This document shows, piece by piece, positions 1-9,263 of a DNA stretch of 64,000 nucleotides. The stretch comes from Thiohalobacter thiocyanaticus (lineage in GTDB: Bacteria > Pseudomonadota > Gammaproteobacteria > Thiohalobacterales > Thiohalobacteraceae). The notes beneath the pieces were generated by a model. It had not been told where the DNA came from. It saw only the letters and a program-made list of their open reading frames with translations, and did no database searches. The position numbers and the translations under genes are program-made. Each line of letters opens with the position of its first letter. The stretch's first letter is position 1. The stretch is taken from NCBI RefSeq assembly GCF_002356355.1, contig NZ_AP018052.1, positions 248,001-312,000 of the forward strand. The letters run 5' to 3'.

Positions 1-14
1 GAGGGTAATCAAAA

Positions 15-1847
15 ATGTGCGGAATCGTCGGAGCCGTAGCCCAGCGTGATGTCGCGCCCATCCTGCTCGAGGGCCTGAAGCGACTGGAATACCGCGGCTA
101 TGACTCGGCCGGCATGCTGGTGGTCACGCCCGAGCACAAGTTCAGCCGCAAGCGCGCCATGGGCAAGGTGGCCGTCCTGGGTGATGCCCTGAGCAGTGAT
201 CCGCTGCCCGGCCACACCGGCATCGCCCACACCCGCTGGGCCACCCACGGCCGGCCCAGTGAAGGCAATGCCCATCCGCATGTGTGCAACGAGACCATCG
301 CCGTGGTGCATAACGGCATCATCGAGAACCACGATGCCCTGCGCGCACAGCAGAAGGAACTCGGCTACCGCTTCACCTCTGAGACCGACACCGAGGTCAT
401 CGCCCATCAGCTGCATCATCACTACTCGCAGTCGCACGATCTGCTCGCCGCGGTACAGGCCGCCGTGGGCGATCTCGACGGTGCCTATGCCCTGGGCGTG
501 GTCACCAACAGCGATCCGGAGCGCATCATCGTTGCCCGCCGCGGCAGCCCACTGGTCATCGGCCTGGGCGTGGGCGAGAACTTCATCGCCTCCGACGTCG
601 CTGCCCTGGTGCCGGTAACCCAGCAGTTCATCTTTCTGGAAGACGGTGATATCGCGGAGATCAAGCGCGACGCCATCACCATCTACGACCACGAAGGCCA
701 TGAGGTCACGCGCCCCGTGCGCCAGTCGGAACTGACCGCTGACGCCGTCGAGCGCGGCCAGTACCGCCATTACATGCTGAAGGAAATCTTCGAGCAGCCA
801 CGTGCCGTGGCCGACTGCCTCGAAGGCCGCATCAGCGGTGACAAGCTGCTGGAGGCCGCTTTCGGCCATGAGGCCTCTGAAATATTCGACCAGGTTCAGG
901 GCGTGCACATCATCGCCTGTGGCACCAGCTACCATGCCGGCATGGTCGGGCGCTACTGGCTGGAGTCCATCGCCGGCATCCCCTGCAGCGTGGAGGTGGC
1001 CAGCGAGTTCCGCTATCGCAAGCCGGTGGTGCGCAACAACTCGCTCATCGTGACCCTGTCGCAGTCGGGCGAGACCGCCGACACCCTGGCCGGTCTGCAG
1101 GAGGCCAAGCGTCTCGGGTTCGGTCATTCGCTGGCCATCTGCAATGTGCCCGAAAGCTCGCTGGTGCGTGAATCCGATCTCACCCTGATGACGCGCGCCG
1201 GTCCCGAGATCGGCGTGGCCTCCACCAAGGCCTTCACCACCCAGCTGGTCTCACTCTTGATGCTGGTCATCGCACTGGGCCGACGCAATGGCCTGGACCC
1301 GTTCGTCGAGGCCAAGATGATCCAGCAGCTGGAGCACCTGCCCGGCAAGATCGATCATGTGCTGCAACTCGACGACCGCATCCGGGAAATCGCGGAGGGC
1401 TTCGCCGACAAGCACCACACCCTGTTCCTCGGCCGCGGTGCCCAGTACCCGGTGGCGATGGAAGGGGCGCTGAAGTTGAAAGAGATCTCCTACATCCACG
1501 CCGAGGCCTACCCCGCCGGCGAACTCAAGCACGGCCCCCTGGCCCTGGTCGATGCCGAGATGCCCGTCATCGCCGTCGCACCCAACAACGAGCTATTGGA
1601 AAAGCTCAAGTCCAACCTGCAGGAAGTCAGCGCCAGGGGCGGCGAGTTGATCGTCTTCGCCGATGAACACGCCGGCGTGGTCGAAAGCGAGAACATGACC
1701 GTATTGCCCGTCGCGCCAACCGATGACTGCATTGCTCCCATCATATTCACCATCCCGCTGCAGCTGCTGTCGTATCACGTGGCGGTGCTGAAGGGGACGG
1801 ATGTGGATCAGCCGAGGAATCTGGCGAAGTCGGTTACGGTTGAATAA
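15..1847 (+). CDS. glmS: Glutamine--fructose-6-phosphate aminotransferase
   Basis: Makes glucosamine-6-phosphate from fructose-6-phosphate and glutamine, the first step to UDP-GlcNAc for peptidoglycan and LPS. The 610-aa product begins MCGIVGAV, giving the N-terminal Cys2 nucleophile of class II amidotransferases, with HTRWATHG following. Two SIS sugar-isomerase domains fill the second half ([10 protein letters not shown] near residue 297, SQSGETADT near 350), and the end [15 protein letters not shown] is the family's conserved C-terminus. Length matches the family. A GAGG ribosome site lies just before the start. The last coding bases form the classical TnsD/attTn7 target, and an element with Tn7-like ends begins 25 bp after the stop. 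A decayed copy of its 3' end lies at 13158-13377. Confidence 0.98.
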   Translation: MCGIVGAVAQRDVAPILLEGLKRLEYRGYDSAGMLVVTPEHKFSRKRAMGKVAVLGDALSSDPLPGHTGIAHTRWATHGRPSEGNAHPHVCNETIAVVHNGIIENHDALRAQQKELGYRFTSETDTEVIAHQLHHHYSQSHDLLAAVQAAVGDLDGAYALGVVTNSDPERIIVARRGSPLVIGLGVGENFIASDVAALVPVTQQFIFLEDGDIAEIKRDAITIYDHEGHEVTRPVRQSELTADAVERGQYRHYMLKEIFEQPRAVADCLEGRISGDKLLEAAFGHEASEIFDQVQGVHIIACGTSYHAGMVGRYWLESIAGIPCSVEVASEFRYRKPVVRNNSLIVTLSQSGETADTLAGLQEAKRLGFGHSLAICNVPESSLVRESDLTLMTRAGPEIGVASTKAFTTQLVSLLMLVIALGRRNGLDPFVEAKMIQQLEHLPGKIDHVLQLDDRIREIAEGFADKHHTLFLGRGAQYPVAMEGALKLKEISYIHAEAYPAGELKHGPLALVDAEMPVIAVAPNNELLEKLKSNLQEVSARGGELIVFADEHAGVVESENMTVLPVAPTDDCIAPIIFTIPLQLLSYHVAVLKGTDVDQPRNLAKSVTVE

Positions 1848-1867
1848 TCACAGGGCTTTGAGGCGGT

Positions 1868-1872
1868 CGACC
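1868..1872. repeat. Target-site duplication CGACC, glmS side
   Basis: Five bases CGACC directly before the TGT terminus of the element. The same five bases directly follow the ACA terminus at 11560-11564. Their centre is 23 bp after the glmS stop, the canonical insertion distance of Tn7. Tn7-family transposition creates 5-bp duplications. Confidence 0.9.
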
Positions 1873-1880
1873 TGTGGTGG

Positions 1881-1940
1881 GAAAAAATAATCCTTTCCTG
1901 GAGAATAAAATCCTTTCCTGGGAATAAACTTCTTTCCCGA
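1881..1940 (+). repeat. Right-end TnsB-like sites, three tandem 20-bp units
   Basis: Units at 1881-1900, 1901-1920 and 1921-1940 share an AATAA core followed by TCCTTTCCTG; the third unit is degenerate. The exact 20-bp period without spacers resembles the packed TnsB sites of a Tn7 right end. The first unit starts 8 bp from the TGT terminus. Confidence 0.8.
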
Positions 1941-2134
1941 TAAGGCCTGACGTAACCAACTGTAAATTCGAGAATTAATGCGGGACGGATGAGACCGACC
2001 TCCACTACCTCAACTGATCGCTCTACCTATCTTTATGATTACACTTGCGTTTCTAGGCTGCGATGGTCCAGAAAGCCACGGTCAGTTCCAAGCTGGTGGC
2101 CAACCAAAATGCTTCCGGCGAGAATTCTCCTAAG

Positions 2135-2169
2135 AGAGGGGAGCAGAATTTGGCCAATCGCTCCCCTCT
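2135..2169 (+). terminator. Stem-loop upstream of hsdM remnant
   Basis: AGAGGGGAGC at 2135-2144 pairs with GCTCCCCTCT at 2160-2169 around a 15-nt loop, giving a perfect 10-bp stem. A weak T-rich run follows. It may terminate transcription entering from glmS or control the HsdM gene. The remainder of 1941-2249 shows no gene. Confidence 0.45.
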
Positions 2170-2249
2170 TTGCATAACAATCTGTAAAATCATAGGCTTA
2201 GTACCCATGCCAGCTTAGCTGTACTCCCAGGGCCCTCCTAAGAGACACT

Positions 2250-3905
2250 ATGGATCACTCAGTTCATAACAAAATCGTATCCTTTATCTGGTCTATTGCT
2301 GACGACTGCTTGAGAGATGTTTACGTTCGGGGAAAATATCGCGACGTCATCCTGCCAATGGTGGTCTTGCGCCGTCTGGATGTCCTACTCGAACCGACCA
2401 AGGACAAAGTCCTCGAAGAAGTCAGCTTCCAGCGCGACGAAGCCGGTCTAACAGACTTGGATCCAGAGGGCTTGCGCGAGGCCTCTGGTTACGTGTTCTA
2501 CAACACCTCGCCCTGGACGCTGAAAAAGCTCTACGACACGACCGTCAACAACCGCCAGATCCTGGAGGCTAACTTCAAGGCCTATCTTGATGGGTTCAGC
2601 GATAACGTCAAGGAGATCGTCGAGAAGTTCAAACTCCGTTCCCAGGTCAAACACATGGCACAGAAAGACGTGCTACATGAGGTCCTGGAGAAATTTGTCG
2701 ATCCACGTATCAATCTCACACCACAGGAGGCGCAGGATCCCGATGGCCGCAAGCTACCGCCCCTGACAAACCTCGGGATGGGTTATGTCTTCGAGGAGCT
2801 GATCCGCAAATTCAACGAAGAGAACAACGAAGAGGCTGGGGAGCATTTCACGCCACGTGAAGTTATCGACCTGATGACCCATCTGGTCTTTGAGCCGGTT
2901 AAAGATGCGCTACCACCAGTAATTACCGTGTATGACCCTGCGTGCGGTTCCGGTGGCATGCTCACAGAGTCGCAGGATTTCATTAGCCATCCTGATGGAC
3001 GCATCCAAGCTAAGGCCGACGTATATCTCTATGGTAAGGAGATCAACGACGAAACCTATGCCATCTGTAAGTCTGACATGATGATCAAGGGCAATAACCC
3101 GGCCAACATCAAGTCAGGCTCGACGTTAAGCACCGACGAATTCTCAGGTCTGCGTTTCGATTACATGCTTTCCAATCCGCCCTATGGTAAATCATGGGCA
3201 AGCGAGCAAAAGCATATTAAGCAAGACGGCGAAGTAATCGATGATCGCTTTATTGTCACTCTTAAAGATTACTGGGGTAATGAAACGACAGTTGATGCTA
3301 CGCCACGTTCCAGTGATGGACAATTACTATTCCTGATGGAGATGGTCAGCAAGATGAAAGACCTTGCAGCCAGTCCCCATGGCTCTCGCATCGCCTCAGT
3401 CCATAATGGCTCCAGCCTGTTCACGGGCGATGCCGGTAGCGGTGAGAGCAATATCCGTCGTCATATCATCGAGCAGGATATGCTGGAGGCCATCATTCAG
3501 CTGCCCAATAACATGTTCTACAACACGGGTATCACTACGTATATCTGGCTACTGTCTAACAACAAAGCGGCAACGCGAAAAGGCCAAATACAGTTAATCG
3601 ACGCCAGTCAACTCTACCGTAAACTGCGCAAAAATCTGGGCAATAAGAACTGCGAATTCTCCCCAGAGCATATTGATCAAATTACCCAGACTTATCTGAA
3701 ACTGTCGGCAATAGAGCGCAGTGCGGATGAAGAAGGTATTGCGAGTCAAGTGTTCGATAACGACGAATTCGGTTATTACAAGGTCAATATCGAGCGCCCC
3801 GATCGTCGCAAGGCTCAGTTCAGCGTTGAAAGAATAGAAACTTTGCGCTTCGACAAGACACCTCGCCTGGTTAATAATAAGAATCAGTTTTTGTCCTTAC
3901 GATGA
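2250..3905 (+). CDS. hsdM: Type I DNA methyltransferase subunit HsdM, C-terminally shortened
   Basis: N6-adenine methyltransferase subunit of a type I restriction-modification system. The 551-aa product has the HsdM N-terminal helical domain (residues 1-150), the AdoMet motif DPACGSGGM (about 229) and the catalytic NPPYG motif (about 309), then GITTYIWLLSN and a PDRRKAQFSVER segment. Close relatives of this subtype usually continue well past this point, but here the frame stops soon after and overlaps the 3' end of the convergent gene by 22 bp. No hsdS or hsdR is nearby, so it is probably an orphan, truncated cargo gene. Methylation motifs are intact, so activity cannot be excluded. Confidence 0.85.
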   Translation: MDHSVHNKIVSFIWSIADDCLRDVYVRGKYRDVILPMVVLRRLDVLLEPTKDKVLEEVSFQRDEAGLTDLDPEGLREASGYVFYNTSPWTLKKLYDTTVNNRQILEANFKAYLDGFSDNVKEIVEKFKLRSQVKHMAQKDVLHEVLEKFVDPRINLTPQEAQDPDGRKLPPLTNLGMGYVFEELIRKFNEENNEEAGEHFTPREVIDLMTHLVFEPVKDALPPVITVYDPACGSGGMLTESQDFISHPDGRIQAKADVYLYGKEINDETYAICKSDMMIKGNNPANIKSGSTLSTDEFSGLRFDYMLSNPPYGKSWASEQKHIKQDGEVIDDRFIVTLKDYWGNETTVDATPRSSDGQLLFLMEMVSKMKDLAASPHGSRIASVHNGSSLFTGDAGSGESNIRRHIIEQDMLEAIIQLPNNMFYNTGITTYIWLLSNNKAATRKGQIQLIDASQLYRKLRKNLGNKNCEFSPEHIDQITQTYLKLSAIERSADEEGIASQVFDNDEFGYYKVNIERPDRRKAQFSVERIETLRFDKTPRLVNNKNQFLSLR

Positions 3906-4540
3906 TGTGATTTTAACTTCTCGCGGATAATTCGGAAGTTACGCATAAGCGAATTGTGTGCGATACCTAGGGTATACTCGATCTGAGTGAACGTCCTGCC
4001 CTCCGAAAGTAGTTCTATCAAACGTCGTTGACGCCTGGTGAGTGCAGTGCGGATTGCAACGACAGCCTCATTGTGGTCAATAGGGCCGAGGTGTTCAGAG
4101 CAAATGGCCTCACGTACACCATACCAAGGCATGCCGTCATCGTCATTCGATAGAATGGATTCGTCTATCTGGAGTTCTTCAGGTAGGGCGTCCCAGACTA
4201 TGGGCGCAGCGAGATGACCTGGCTTGGCATATTGAGTGCCGTCGCTCCTGAATCGGAAAGCTGAACCCGGTAGACGCACAGCGCCGCCAAGATCTCGACG
4301 TAGCTTGAGGGCCGTGGTGAAAGCAATCCTGTGGGCATAAGAGGCTGTTTCGCCCATGCTGTAATCCGCGCTGGCTTCAGCACCGAGCCAGGCGATTCGG
4401 ATTTCTTGGGCTGCATCATCCCATAACGAATGACTGAGTCCAGCTTTGGCAACTGCCAGGCGTATCAGCTTCTGCTCTAAGCCACATGCACAGACGTGTT
4501 CATATAAATTTGCGCGGTCGCTTGGCTTATGGCTGCACAT
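3884..4540 (-). CDS. Divergent sigma-70-like/HTH regulatory protein
   Basis: A 218-aa protein of uncertain role. An N-terminal DDAAQEIRIAWL helix followed by a helical stretch resembles sigma region 2, and residues about 165-210 (ALTRRQRRLIELLSEGRTFTQIEYTLGI) form a convincing region 4-type helix-turn-helix. A basic tail ends SHHRKDKN. The middle part does not match known sigma factors, so it may be a mobile-element sigma-like regulator. It is convergent with hsdM (22-bp overlap) and divergent from the nuclease gene at 4911, placing its promoter in the shared 370-bp AT-rich gap. Fold assignment is inference from motif resemblance. Confidence 0.6.
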   Translation of the reverse strand: MCSHKPSDRANLYEHVCACGLEQKLIRLAVAKAGLSHSLWDDAAQEIRIAWLGAEASADYSMGETASYAHRIAFTTALKLRRDLGGAVRLPGSAFRFRSDGTQYAKPGHLAAPIVWDALPEELQIDESILSNDDDGMPWYGVREAICSEHLGPIDHNEAVVAIRTALTRRQRRLIELLSEGRTFTQIEYTLGIAHNSLMRNFRIIREKLKSHHRKDKN

Positions 4541-4910
4541 GCTCCCTCCTACATGAATTTCTACGCCCTAGAAGAAGTTAAGCAGCTATACGGCCGTAGA
4601 CCCTACTCCTGCTACCTTCCTGTTCAGTTAGTAGCAATTAGAAAGCTGTATGATTTTGTAATAATAACGTATCTTATTGATTACAGTTGGAAATAATCGG
4701 GATATACGTGAAGTAGGTTCTGAAAAGGTAATAATTCTGAGTATTCGGAATATCTAAATTTGCAAGTTTGCAGGTCAGTGACGAATTGTTACAGAATGTC
4801 CACATAGCAAGACGTAAGGACTCAACTCAGGGGAAGGCAAAGACCTTATGTAATCCGCTGAAACTGTATACAAAGATAAGAAATCAAGCATATAAGACAT
4901 AAGCCTAAAA
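4541..4910. other. AT-rich divergent intergenic region
   Basis: A 370-bp stretch between the start of the sigma-like gene (minus) and the start of the NucS-like nuclease gene (plus). It has no credible reading frame. It is the likely promoter region for both cargo transcription units. I see no clear palindromic operator. Confidence 0.5.
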
Positions 4911-5969
4911 ATGCCGATATATACCATCACAGATCAGGGTCTCATACCTATCCATGTAACGAGATTCGCTGACGAGGGGCTGCGTGAACGCGACCACCTC
5001 CAGCAACTGTTGAGAGACCAGATCGAGGTTATCGAGCCCGATATTCTTGTGATCAGTGAAGAATTTGGCAGTTGGGAAGACAGCCGGCGCCGCATCGATC
5101 TTCTTGCAATCGACAAGAGTGCCAATTTAGTTGTAATCGAGTTGAAGCGGACTGACACCGGAGGGCACATGGAGCTCCAGGCAGTCCGGTATGCTGCAAT
5201 GGTCTCGGCATTAACGTTCAGAGGGACAGTTGATATATACGAGCGGCATCTCGATGCAACTGGCGACAAATCGGGTGATGCAAGAGAGAAACTACTTGAA
5301 TTTCTGGAATGGGAAGAGCCTGACGATGATCAGTTCGCGCAAGATGTCCGCATCATCCTGGCAGCGGCCGAGTTCTCCAAAGAAATTACGACCTCAGTGC
5401 TGTGGCTGATTGACCATGGCTTGGATATCAAGTGTATCCGACTGCGACCTTACAAAGACAATGACAAATTGCTACTGGATGTACAGCAGGTTATCCCGTT
5501 ACCGGAGGCTGAGGAATATCAAATCAAGATCCGTGACAAAACCCGAATGGAGCGGGTGTCACGCACGCAATCACGTGATTTCACAAAGTTTGACCTGAAA
5601 ATCAACGGAGAGTTGATGGAGCGTCTTCCCAAGCGGCAGGCAATATTCCACATCATTAAAGCTCTTTGTCAAAATGGTGTCGATCCGGAAGCAGTCCGCG
5701 AAACCATCTCATGGCGCCGCGATGCCCTACGAAAAATTGAAGGCGTCCTTGACGCCCAGGAATTTGAAAAGAAACTTGCCGAACAACTCCTTTCTGAGGG
5801 AAAGAAACCGTATGCAAGCCGCTATTTCATCAATGATGAGGATCTTATAATAGCGAATGAAAGTACGTACGCCGTAACCAAGATGTGGGGGAAGCGTACG
5901 ACAGAAGCGATTAACTTATTGTTGAAAGAGTTCCCAGGACACAATATTAGCTATGAGACCGTTAGTTGA
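4911..5969 (+). CDS. DUF91/NucS-like PD-(D/E)XK nuclease
   Basis: A 352-aa protein with a PD-(D/E)XK nuclease core in its N-terminal third: RRRIDLLAID with Asp63, then NLVVIELKRTD with Glu77 and Lys79, then a helix AVRYAAMVS. This arrangement is typical of DUF91/NucS-type and related endonuclease-fold proteins. The C-terminal 200 residues are charged and mixed alpha/beta and I do not recognise them; they may sense substrate. It is the first of four same-strand genes (nuclease, SIR2-like, DUF3883, HNH) with gaps of 52-104 bp. A role in defence against foreign DNA is inferred from fold and context, not shown. Confidence 0.75.
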   Translation: MPIYTITDQGLIPIHVTRFADEGLRERDHLQQLLRDQIEVIEPDILVISEEFGSWEDSRRRIDLLAIDKSANLVVIELKRTDTGGHMELQAVRYAAMVSALTFRGTVDIYERHLDATGDKSGDAREKLLEFLEWEEPDDDQFAQDVRIILAAAEFSKEITTSVLWLIDHGLDIKCIRLRPYKDNDKLLLDVQQVIPLPEAEEYQIKIRDKTRMERVSRTQSRDFTKFDLKINGELMERLPKRQAIFHIIKALCQNGVDPEAVRETISWRRDALRKIEGVLDAQEFEKKLAEQLLSEGKKPYASRYFINDEDLIIANESTYAVTKMWGKRTTEAINLLLKEFPGHNISYETVS

Positions 5970-6034
5970 TATTATGGTTGGTGCTCTGATAAAGCCAACA
6001 CACCGCATGCTGCTCGATTGCATTAACAAGTAGA

Positions 6035-7102
6035 ATGAAGCGCAAGGAAAACAGAAAGCGTGTGAAGCGGTTGTTCATCTTCGGGGCCGGAGCGTCATAT
6101 GGCGCGTCGGCAGCTCGGGGAGGGAAGCCAGAGCGGCAGACACCACTCGATATTCAGTTCTGTCAACGAATCGAACAACTGGACACTCAGAAGCCGACCT
6201 GGGTGAGTAATTCAAGAGATTTCATTCTCAAAGAGTGGAAAGATCATGTTCAATTTTCGACATTAGGTCTTGAGCGAGCGATCATTCGTCAAATGGGCCA
6301 TATGGACTTCATTGATGGAATCCATCCGCGCCGAAAGAAGAATAACGTCTCTAAAGCAAATTATCTGAATTCGTTGTCACATCTAATCTGTTATGTATTG
6401 AGAAGAGCGAAGGAGCCGAAGAATTCCCTGTACAAGGCATTGGCAGACAAATATTTTTCTAACGATATTGATGACATCGACGACAGGATTATCACATTTA
6501 ATTATGATGAGCTTCTCGATAACTGGTTGCTCCATATGCACACTCCGCAGAGTCTGTATTTCGACCGAATTAAACGATCAAAAGAGGCCGCAAATAGAAG
6601 GACGATTAAATGTGACCATCCTTTAATGATCAAACTGCATGGTTCGGTAAACTGGAGGTGCACCACTACCGAATTTGAGCAAATAGTGGCCGGCAAATCC
6701 AACGAAGAGAAAGCATACAGAATAGAATCAATCTGGATGTCAAAACGTGGTACACCGGCACCACACGACGATTCCTCGCCATTAATAATACCACCGCTTC
6801 CACAGAAACCGATCACAAGAATCGAGTTGTTTTGCTTTCTATGGACAAAAGCCTACGAATATCTTCATGAAGCAGAAGAACTCATAATCTGCGGGTATTC
6901 GTTGCCTGATACAGACAATCTAGCGCAATCCTTGTTTTCGAACTTTACTAATCGAAAGCTTAAGAATATTACAATAGTTGATCCGAATCCCGGGATAATG
7001 AAGAAATGGCGCGATCTAATGAGAAGAAAAAATGTCAACCCGGGGGCGCGTTGGTCGTACTTTGAAAGCTTTGAAGAATATATGAGCGTGATGGACTCAT
7101 AA
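6035..7102 (+). CDS. SIR2-like domain protein
   Basis: A 355-aa protein with the SIR2-like NAD-binding fold: FGAGASYGAS (Gly17-x-Gly19) at the N-terminus, FNYDE (Asn156, Asp158), KLHGSVNW with the expected catalytic His202, and a C-terminal half-site IICGYSLPDTD followed by ITIVDPNP. Known: SIR2-like proteins of this layout act in several anti-phage systems (Thoeris ThsA, SIR2-HerA, DSR) by depleting NAD+. Here no TIR, HerA or Argonaute partner is adjacent. The neighbours are two PD-(D/E)XK proteins and an HNH nuclease. NADase activity is inferred from the conserved Asn/His. Base composition is AT-rich compared with the core genome. Confidence 0.8.
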   Translation: MKRKENRKRVKRLFIFGAGASYGASAARGGKPERQTPLDIQFCQRIEQLDTQKPTWVSNSRDFILKEWKDHVQFSTLGLERAIIRQMGHMDFIDGIHPRRKKNNVSKANYLNSLSHLICYVLRRAKEPKNSLYKALADKYFSNDIDDIDDRIITFNYDELLDNWLLHMHTPQSLYFDRIKRSKEAANRRTIKCDHPLMIKLHGSVNWRCTTTEFEQIVAGKSNEEKAYRIESIWMSKRGTPAPHDDSSPLIIPPLPQKPITRIELFCFLWTKAYEYLHEAEELIICGYSLPDTDNLAQSLFSNFTNRKLKNITIVDPNPGIMKKWRDLMRRKNVNPGARWSYFESFEEYMSVMDS

Positions 7103-7206
7103 GATAAGGTCAATCGTTGACTCGCGGGGAGGGGAGATCGGTCAACTAAACGCGGGCAGGCCTGAATCAAAAGTCAAATAAAGCAGCTTAGGTGGATCGT
7201 TTTCAT

Positions 7207-8187
7207 ATGAAGGTTCTGTTCTGCAATATAGGTTGGATGGAATTCTACCGTGGCCTCACGGAGGCGGATAGAATCATTGGCGGAGGTGCTTACGTCAAAC
7301 AAGAAGGGATGGGGCATGAGGTCTGTAACTTTGCCGAAGACGGTGGAAAAGTATATGGGTACGTTCAGCCCCCTCGGGCAGAAGGACAGCCAGGACAAGG
7401 ACAAATCAATATCGACCGCTTAGATGGGAAGGGGTTAGATGTTGTAGAGGGCGTATTGGTTGTGTGGACAGCCTCCCGACGAGATGGTGGGACCGTCGTA
7501 ATTGGCTGGTATAAGAATGCAACAGTGTATCGATATTTTCAGACCTTTGACCGATTGCCAATGCTCCATCAAGATAACGGCTTGCGCGGTTACCGAATCA
7601 AGGCAAATGCAGCCGACGCCACGCTCCTCCCTTTGGATCAACGCACATGTGCGATCCCGAGGCGGATTAAAGGCGGTATGGGGCAATCAAATGTGTGGTT
7701 CGCCTCTGCACCGGAAAGCCGAGATACCGTTAGAAAGGTTATGAAGCTAATTGATGGGGGGGCAAAAACGCCAAGCAAGAAGCGTTCTCGAATTACCGAT
7801 CCTGATCACAATGCAAAGGTCGAAAAAGCCGCGATCGACATCGTTCGCGATTACTACGAGGAATACGATTATACTGTAGAAAGTGTCGAAACAGACAATC
7901 GCGGCTGGGACCTAGAAGCGGTACTTGGCAATTTGATATTACGAATCGAGGTAAAAGGACTGTCGGGGTCGTCCGCAGTTGCCCAACTTACTCCAAATGA
8001 ATACAAAGCATTTGCTAGAAGATCCACACGTTACCGCCTAGCGATTGTTACAGATGCGCTTACATCACCTCAAATGAGAATCTGTAGGTATAGTACTGAG
8101 AACAATCGCTGGGTAGTAGATGGGGAGGCGGAGTACGAAGTTGGCGTCGATACACAAGAAAGTGCGACGATTAAACTTAGTATTTGA
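7207..8187 (+). CDS. DUF3883 (NO VEIN-like) nuclease-fold protein
   Basis: About 326 aa from the ATG at 7207 (MKVLFCNIGWM), preferred over an upstream in-frame GTG at 7192 because AGGTGG precedes it. The N-terminal half is a conserved-looking beta-rich domain (GHEVCNF, YGYVQPP) that I cannot name. The C-terminal half is a DUF3883 PD-(D/E)XK domain: AAIDIVRDYYEE, DNRGWDLEA (Asp235), then LRIEVKGL (Glu248, Lys250) and a Gln/Asn-rich helix. DUF3883 domains occur in many restriction and phage-defence proteins. It lies between the SIR2-like and HNH genes on the same strand and probably belongs to the same transcription unit. Confidence 0.75.
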   Translation: MKVLFCNIGWMEFYRGLTEADRIIGGGAYVKQEGMGHEVCNFAEDGGKVYGYVQPPRAEGQPGQGQINIDRLDGKGLDVVEGVLVVWTASRRDGGTVVIGWYKNATVYRYFQTFDRLPMLHQDNGLRGYRIKANAADATLLPLDQRTCAIPRRIKGGMGQSNVWFASAPESRDTVRKVMKLIDGGAKTPSKKRSRITDPDHNAKVEKAAIDIVRDYYEEYDYTVESVETDNRGWDLEAVLGNLILRIEVKGLSGSSAVAQLTPNEYKAFARRSTRYRLAIVTDALTSPQMRICRYSTENNRWVVDGEAEYEVGVDTQESATIKLSI

Positions 8188-8239
8188 AATAGACGACAAA
8201 AACACAGCTCTACAAATTTGTAGATTGAGAAGAATTTTT

Positions 8240-8683
8240 ATGGGGCTGAGTCGAAAGACCATCCGAGACATTAAGAAAGGGTTGCTCCCTAAGTATGGGC
8301 ATGGGTACCATTTTATGCCCCTGGTAGATTATTACGACACAACGACGTGGGAGGGTCTGCGAACTGCTGCATTAAAAAGGGACAACGGTGTTTGCGCTGA
8401 GTGCGGCACCTCGATAAACCTACAGGTACATCATGTTCGCTATCCTGAATCATATTTCATCGGTCGTGACAGATACATCAACATTGAGGCGGACGAGATT
8501 GGCAATCTTGTGACGTTGTGTGAACAGCATCATTCCGAAAGGCACTCTCACATAATCCAAAATATCCACAGGGGTGAGCGAGTCACATATCTTTATGAAG
8601 AAGATATGCCACAAGAAGAGATAGATTTCCGTACAGTTACATTTTTTGGAGAGGATCCATCGGAGGAAGATGGTGGTGTGTAA
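8240..8683 (+). CDS. HNH endonuclease
   Basis: A 147-aa protein from the ATG at 8240 (MGLSRKTIRD); a longer frame from 8120 overlaps the upstream gene and its extra residues are low complexity. It carries a zinc-type HNH motif: VCAECG (Cys52, Cys55), LQVHHVRY (His64-His65), then an NLVTLCEQHHSERH segment that completes the metal-binding centre. Small HNH nucleases of this type nick or cut DNA. It is the last gene of the four-gene same-strand run. A GCCGAAA/TTTCGGC stem-loop at 8686-8709 follows directly and may end the transcript. Confidence 0.75.
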   Translation: MGLSRKTIRDIKKGLLPKYGHGYHFMPLVDYYDTTTWEGLRTAALKRDNGVCAECGTSINLQVHHVRYPESYFIGRDRYINIEADEIGNLVTLCEQHHSERHSHIIQNIHRGERVTYLYEEDMPQEEIDFRTVTFFGEDPSEEDGGV

Positions 8684-8787
8684 TAGCCGAAAACTGAGGT
8701 GGTTTCGGCTTGATGTGGTGACCGATCCGAAGGGTGTCGGATGAGATGAGGCAATATCCGCAACTGTCAGATCAAGTCTAAACCATT

Positions 8788-9132
8788 TCAGATTAAGCTA
8801 TGTTGCAGATTTGAAATTATTTTGTGAGCCCTCTCTGCTTGCTCGTCCGATTCAATGAGATCAATTTGGCGCTCCCCGCCGAGTGCGCGATTCGGCTTGA
8901 ATATCCACGATACCGATTTGTCAATATCATTGAAATACGACATTGCGTGATCGAGTAAATACTCCAATCTTCCAGCAGTCTCTGTGTCAGAGCCAATTTC
9001 AGAAAGCCACTGGATATCTTCTTCGATACGATTAATCTTTCTTTTTAGGATATACGTTATGATCATATATGCATGACCAGTATCAATGCTGCTACCCGTT
9101 CCAACATCATTTTTAGAATCATCGTCAGCCAT
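8788..9132 (-). CDS. Hypothetical small acidic cargo protein
   Basis: A 114-aa acidic, helical protein (MADDDSKNDVG start; EEDIQWLSEIGSDTETAGRLEYLLDHA middle). I do not recognise the family. It has no signal peptide or membrane segment. It is the first of four consecutive minus-strand genes in the distal half of the Tn7-like element and lies convergent to the HNH gene. Confidence 0.5.
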   Translation of the reverse strand: MADDDSKNDVGTGSSIDTGHAYMIITYILKRKINRIEEDIQWLSEIGSDTETAGRLEYLLDHAMSYFNDIDKSVSWIFKPNRALGGERQIDLIESDEQAERAHKIISNLQHSLI

Positions 9133-9263
9133 GCGATTGCCTGTGTATTGATGCAGAAGAAAGGTATTGCCTGATTCCGTACCTCTTTCGGAGGATTGCT
9201 GTATAAAACTTGGGCTATTCCAAGCTTTTTACCGCATCATTGTGGGTTTGGGTATAGGCATTG

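Noticed and set aside
9-1127. Long minus-strand frame opposite glmS
   Set aside because: It is an antisense shadow of glmS, with a composition driven by the GC-rich third positions; similar shadows occur opposite the sucrose and ubiB genes.
1885-1940. Three 20-bp units after glmS as a CRISPR array
   Set aside because: Units abut without spacers, are degenerate and no cas gene is present; the transposon-end reading explains them.
4911-7102. Calling the SIR2-like gene Thoeris, DSR or SIR2-HerA
   Set aside because: No TIR, HerA or other partner of those systems is next to it; only the domain is supported.
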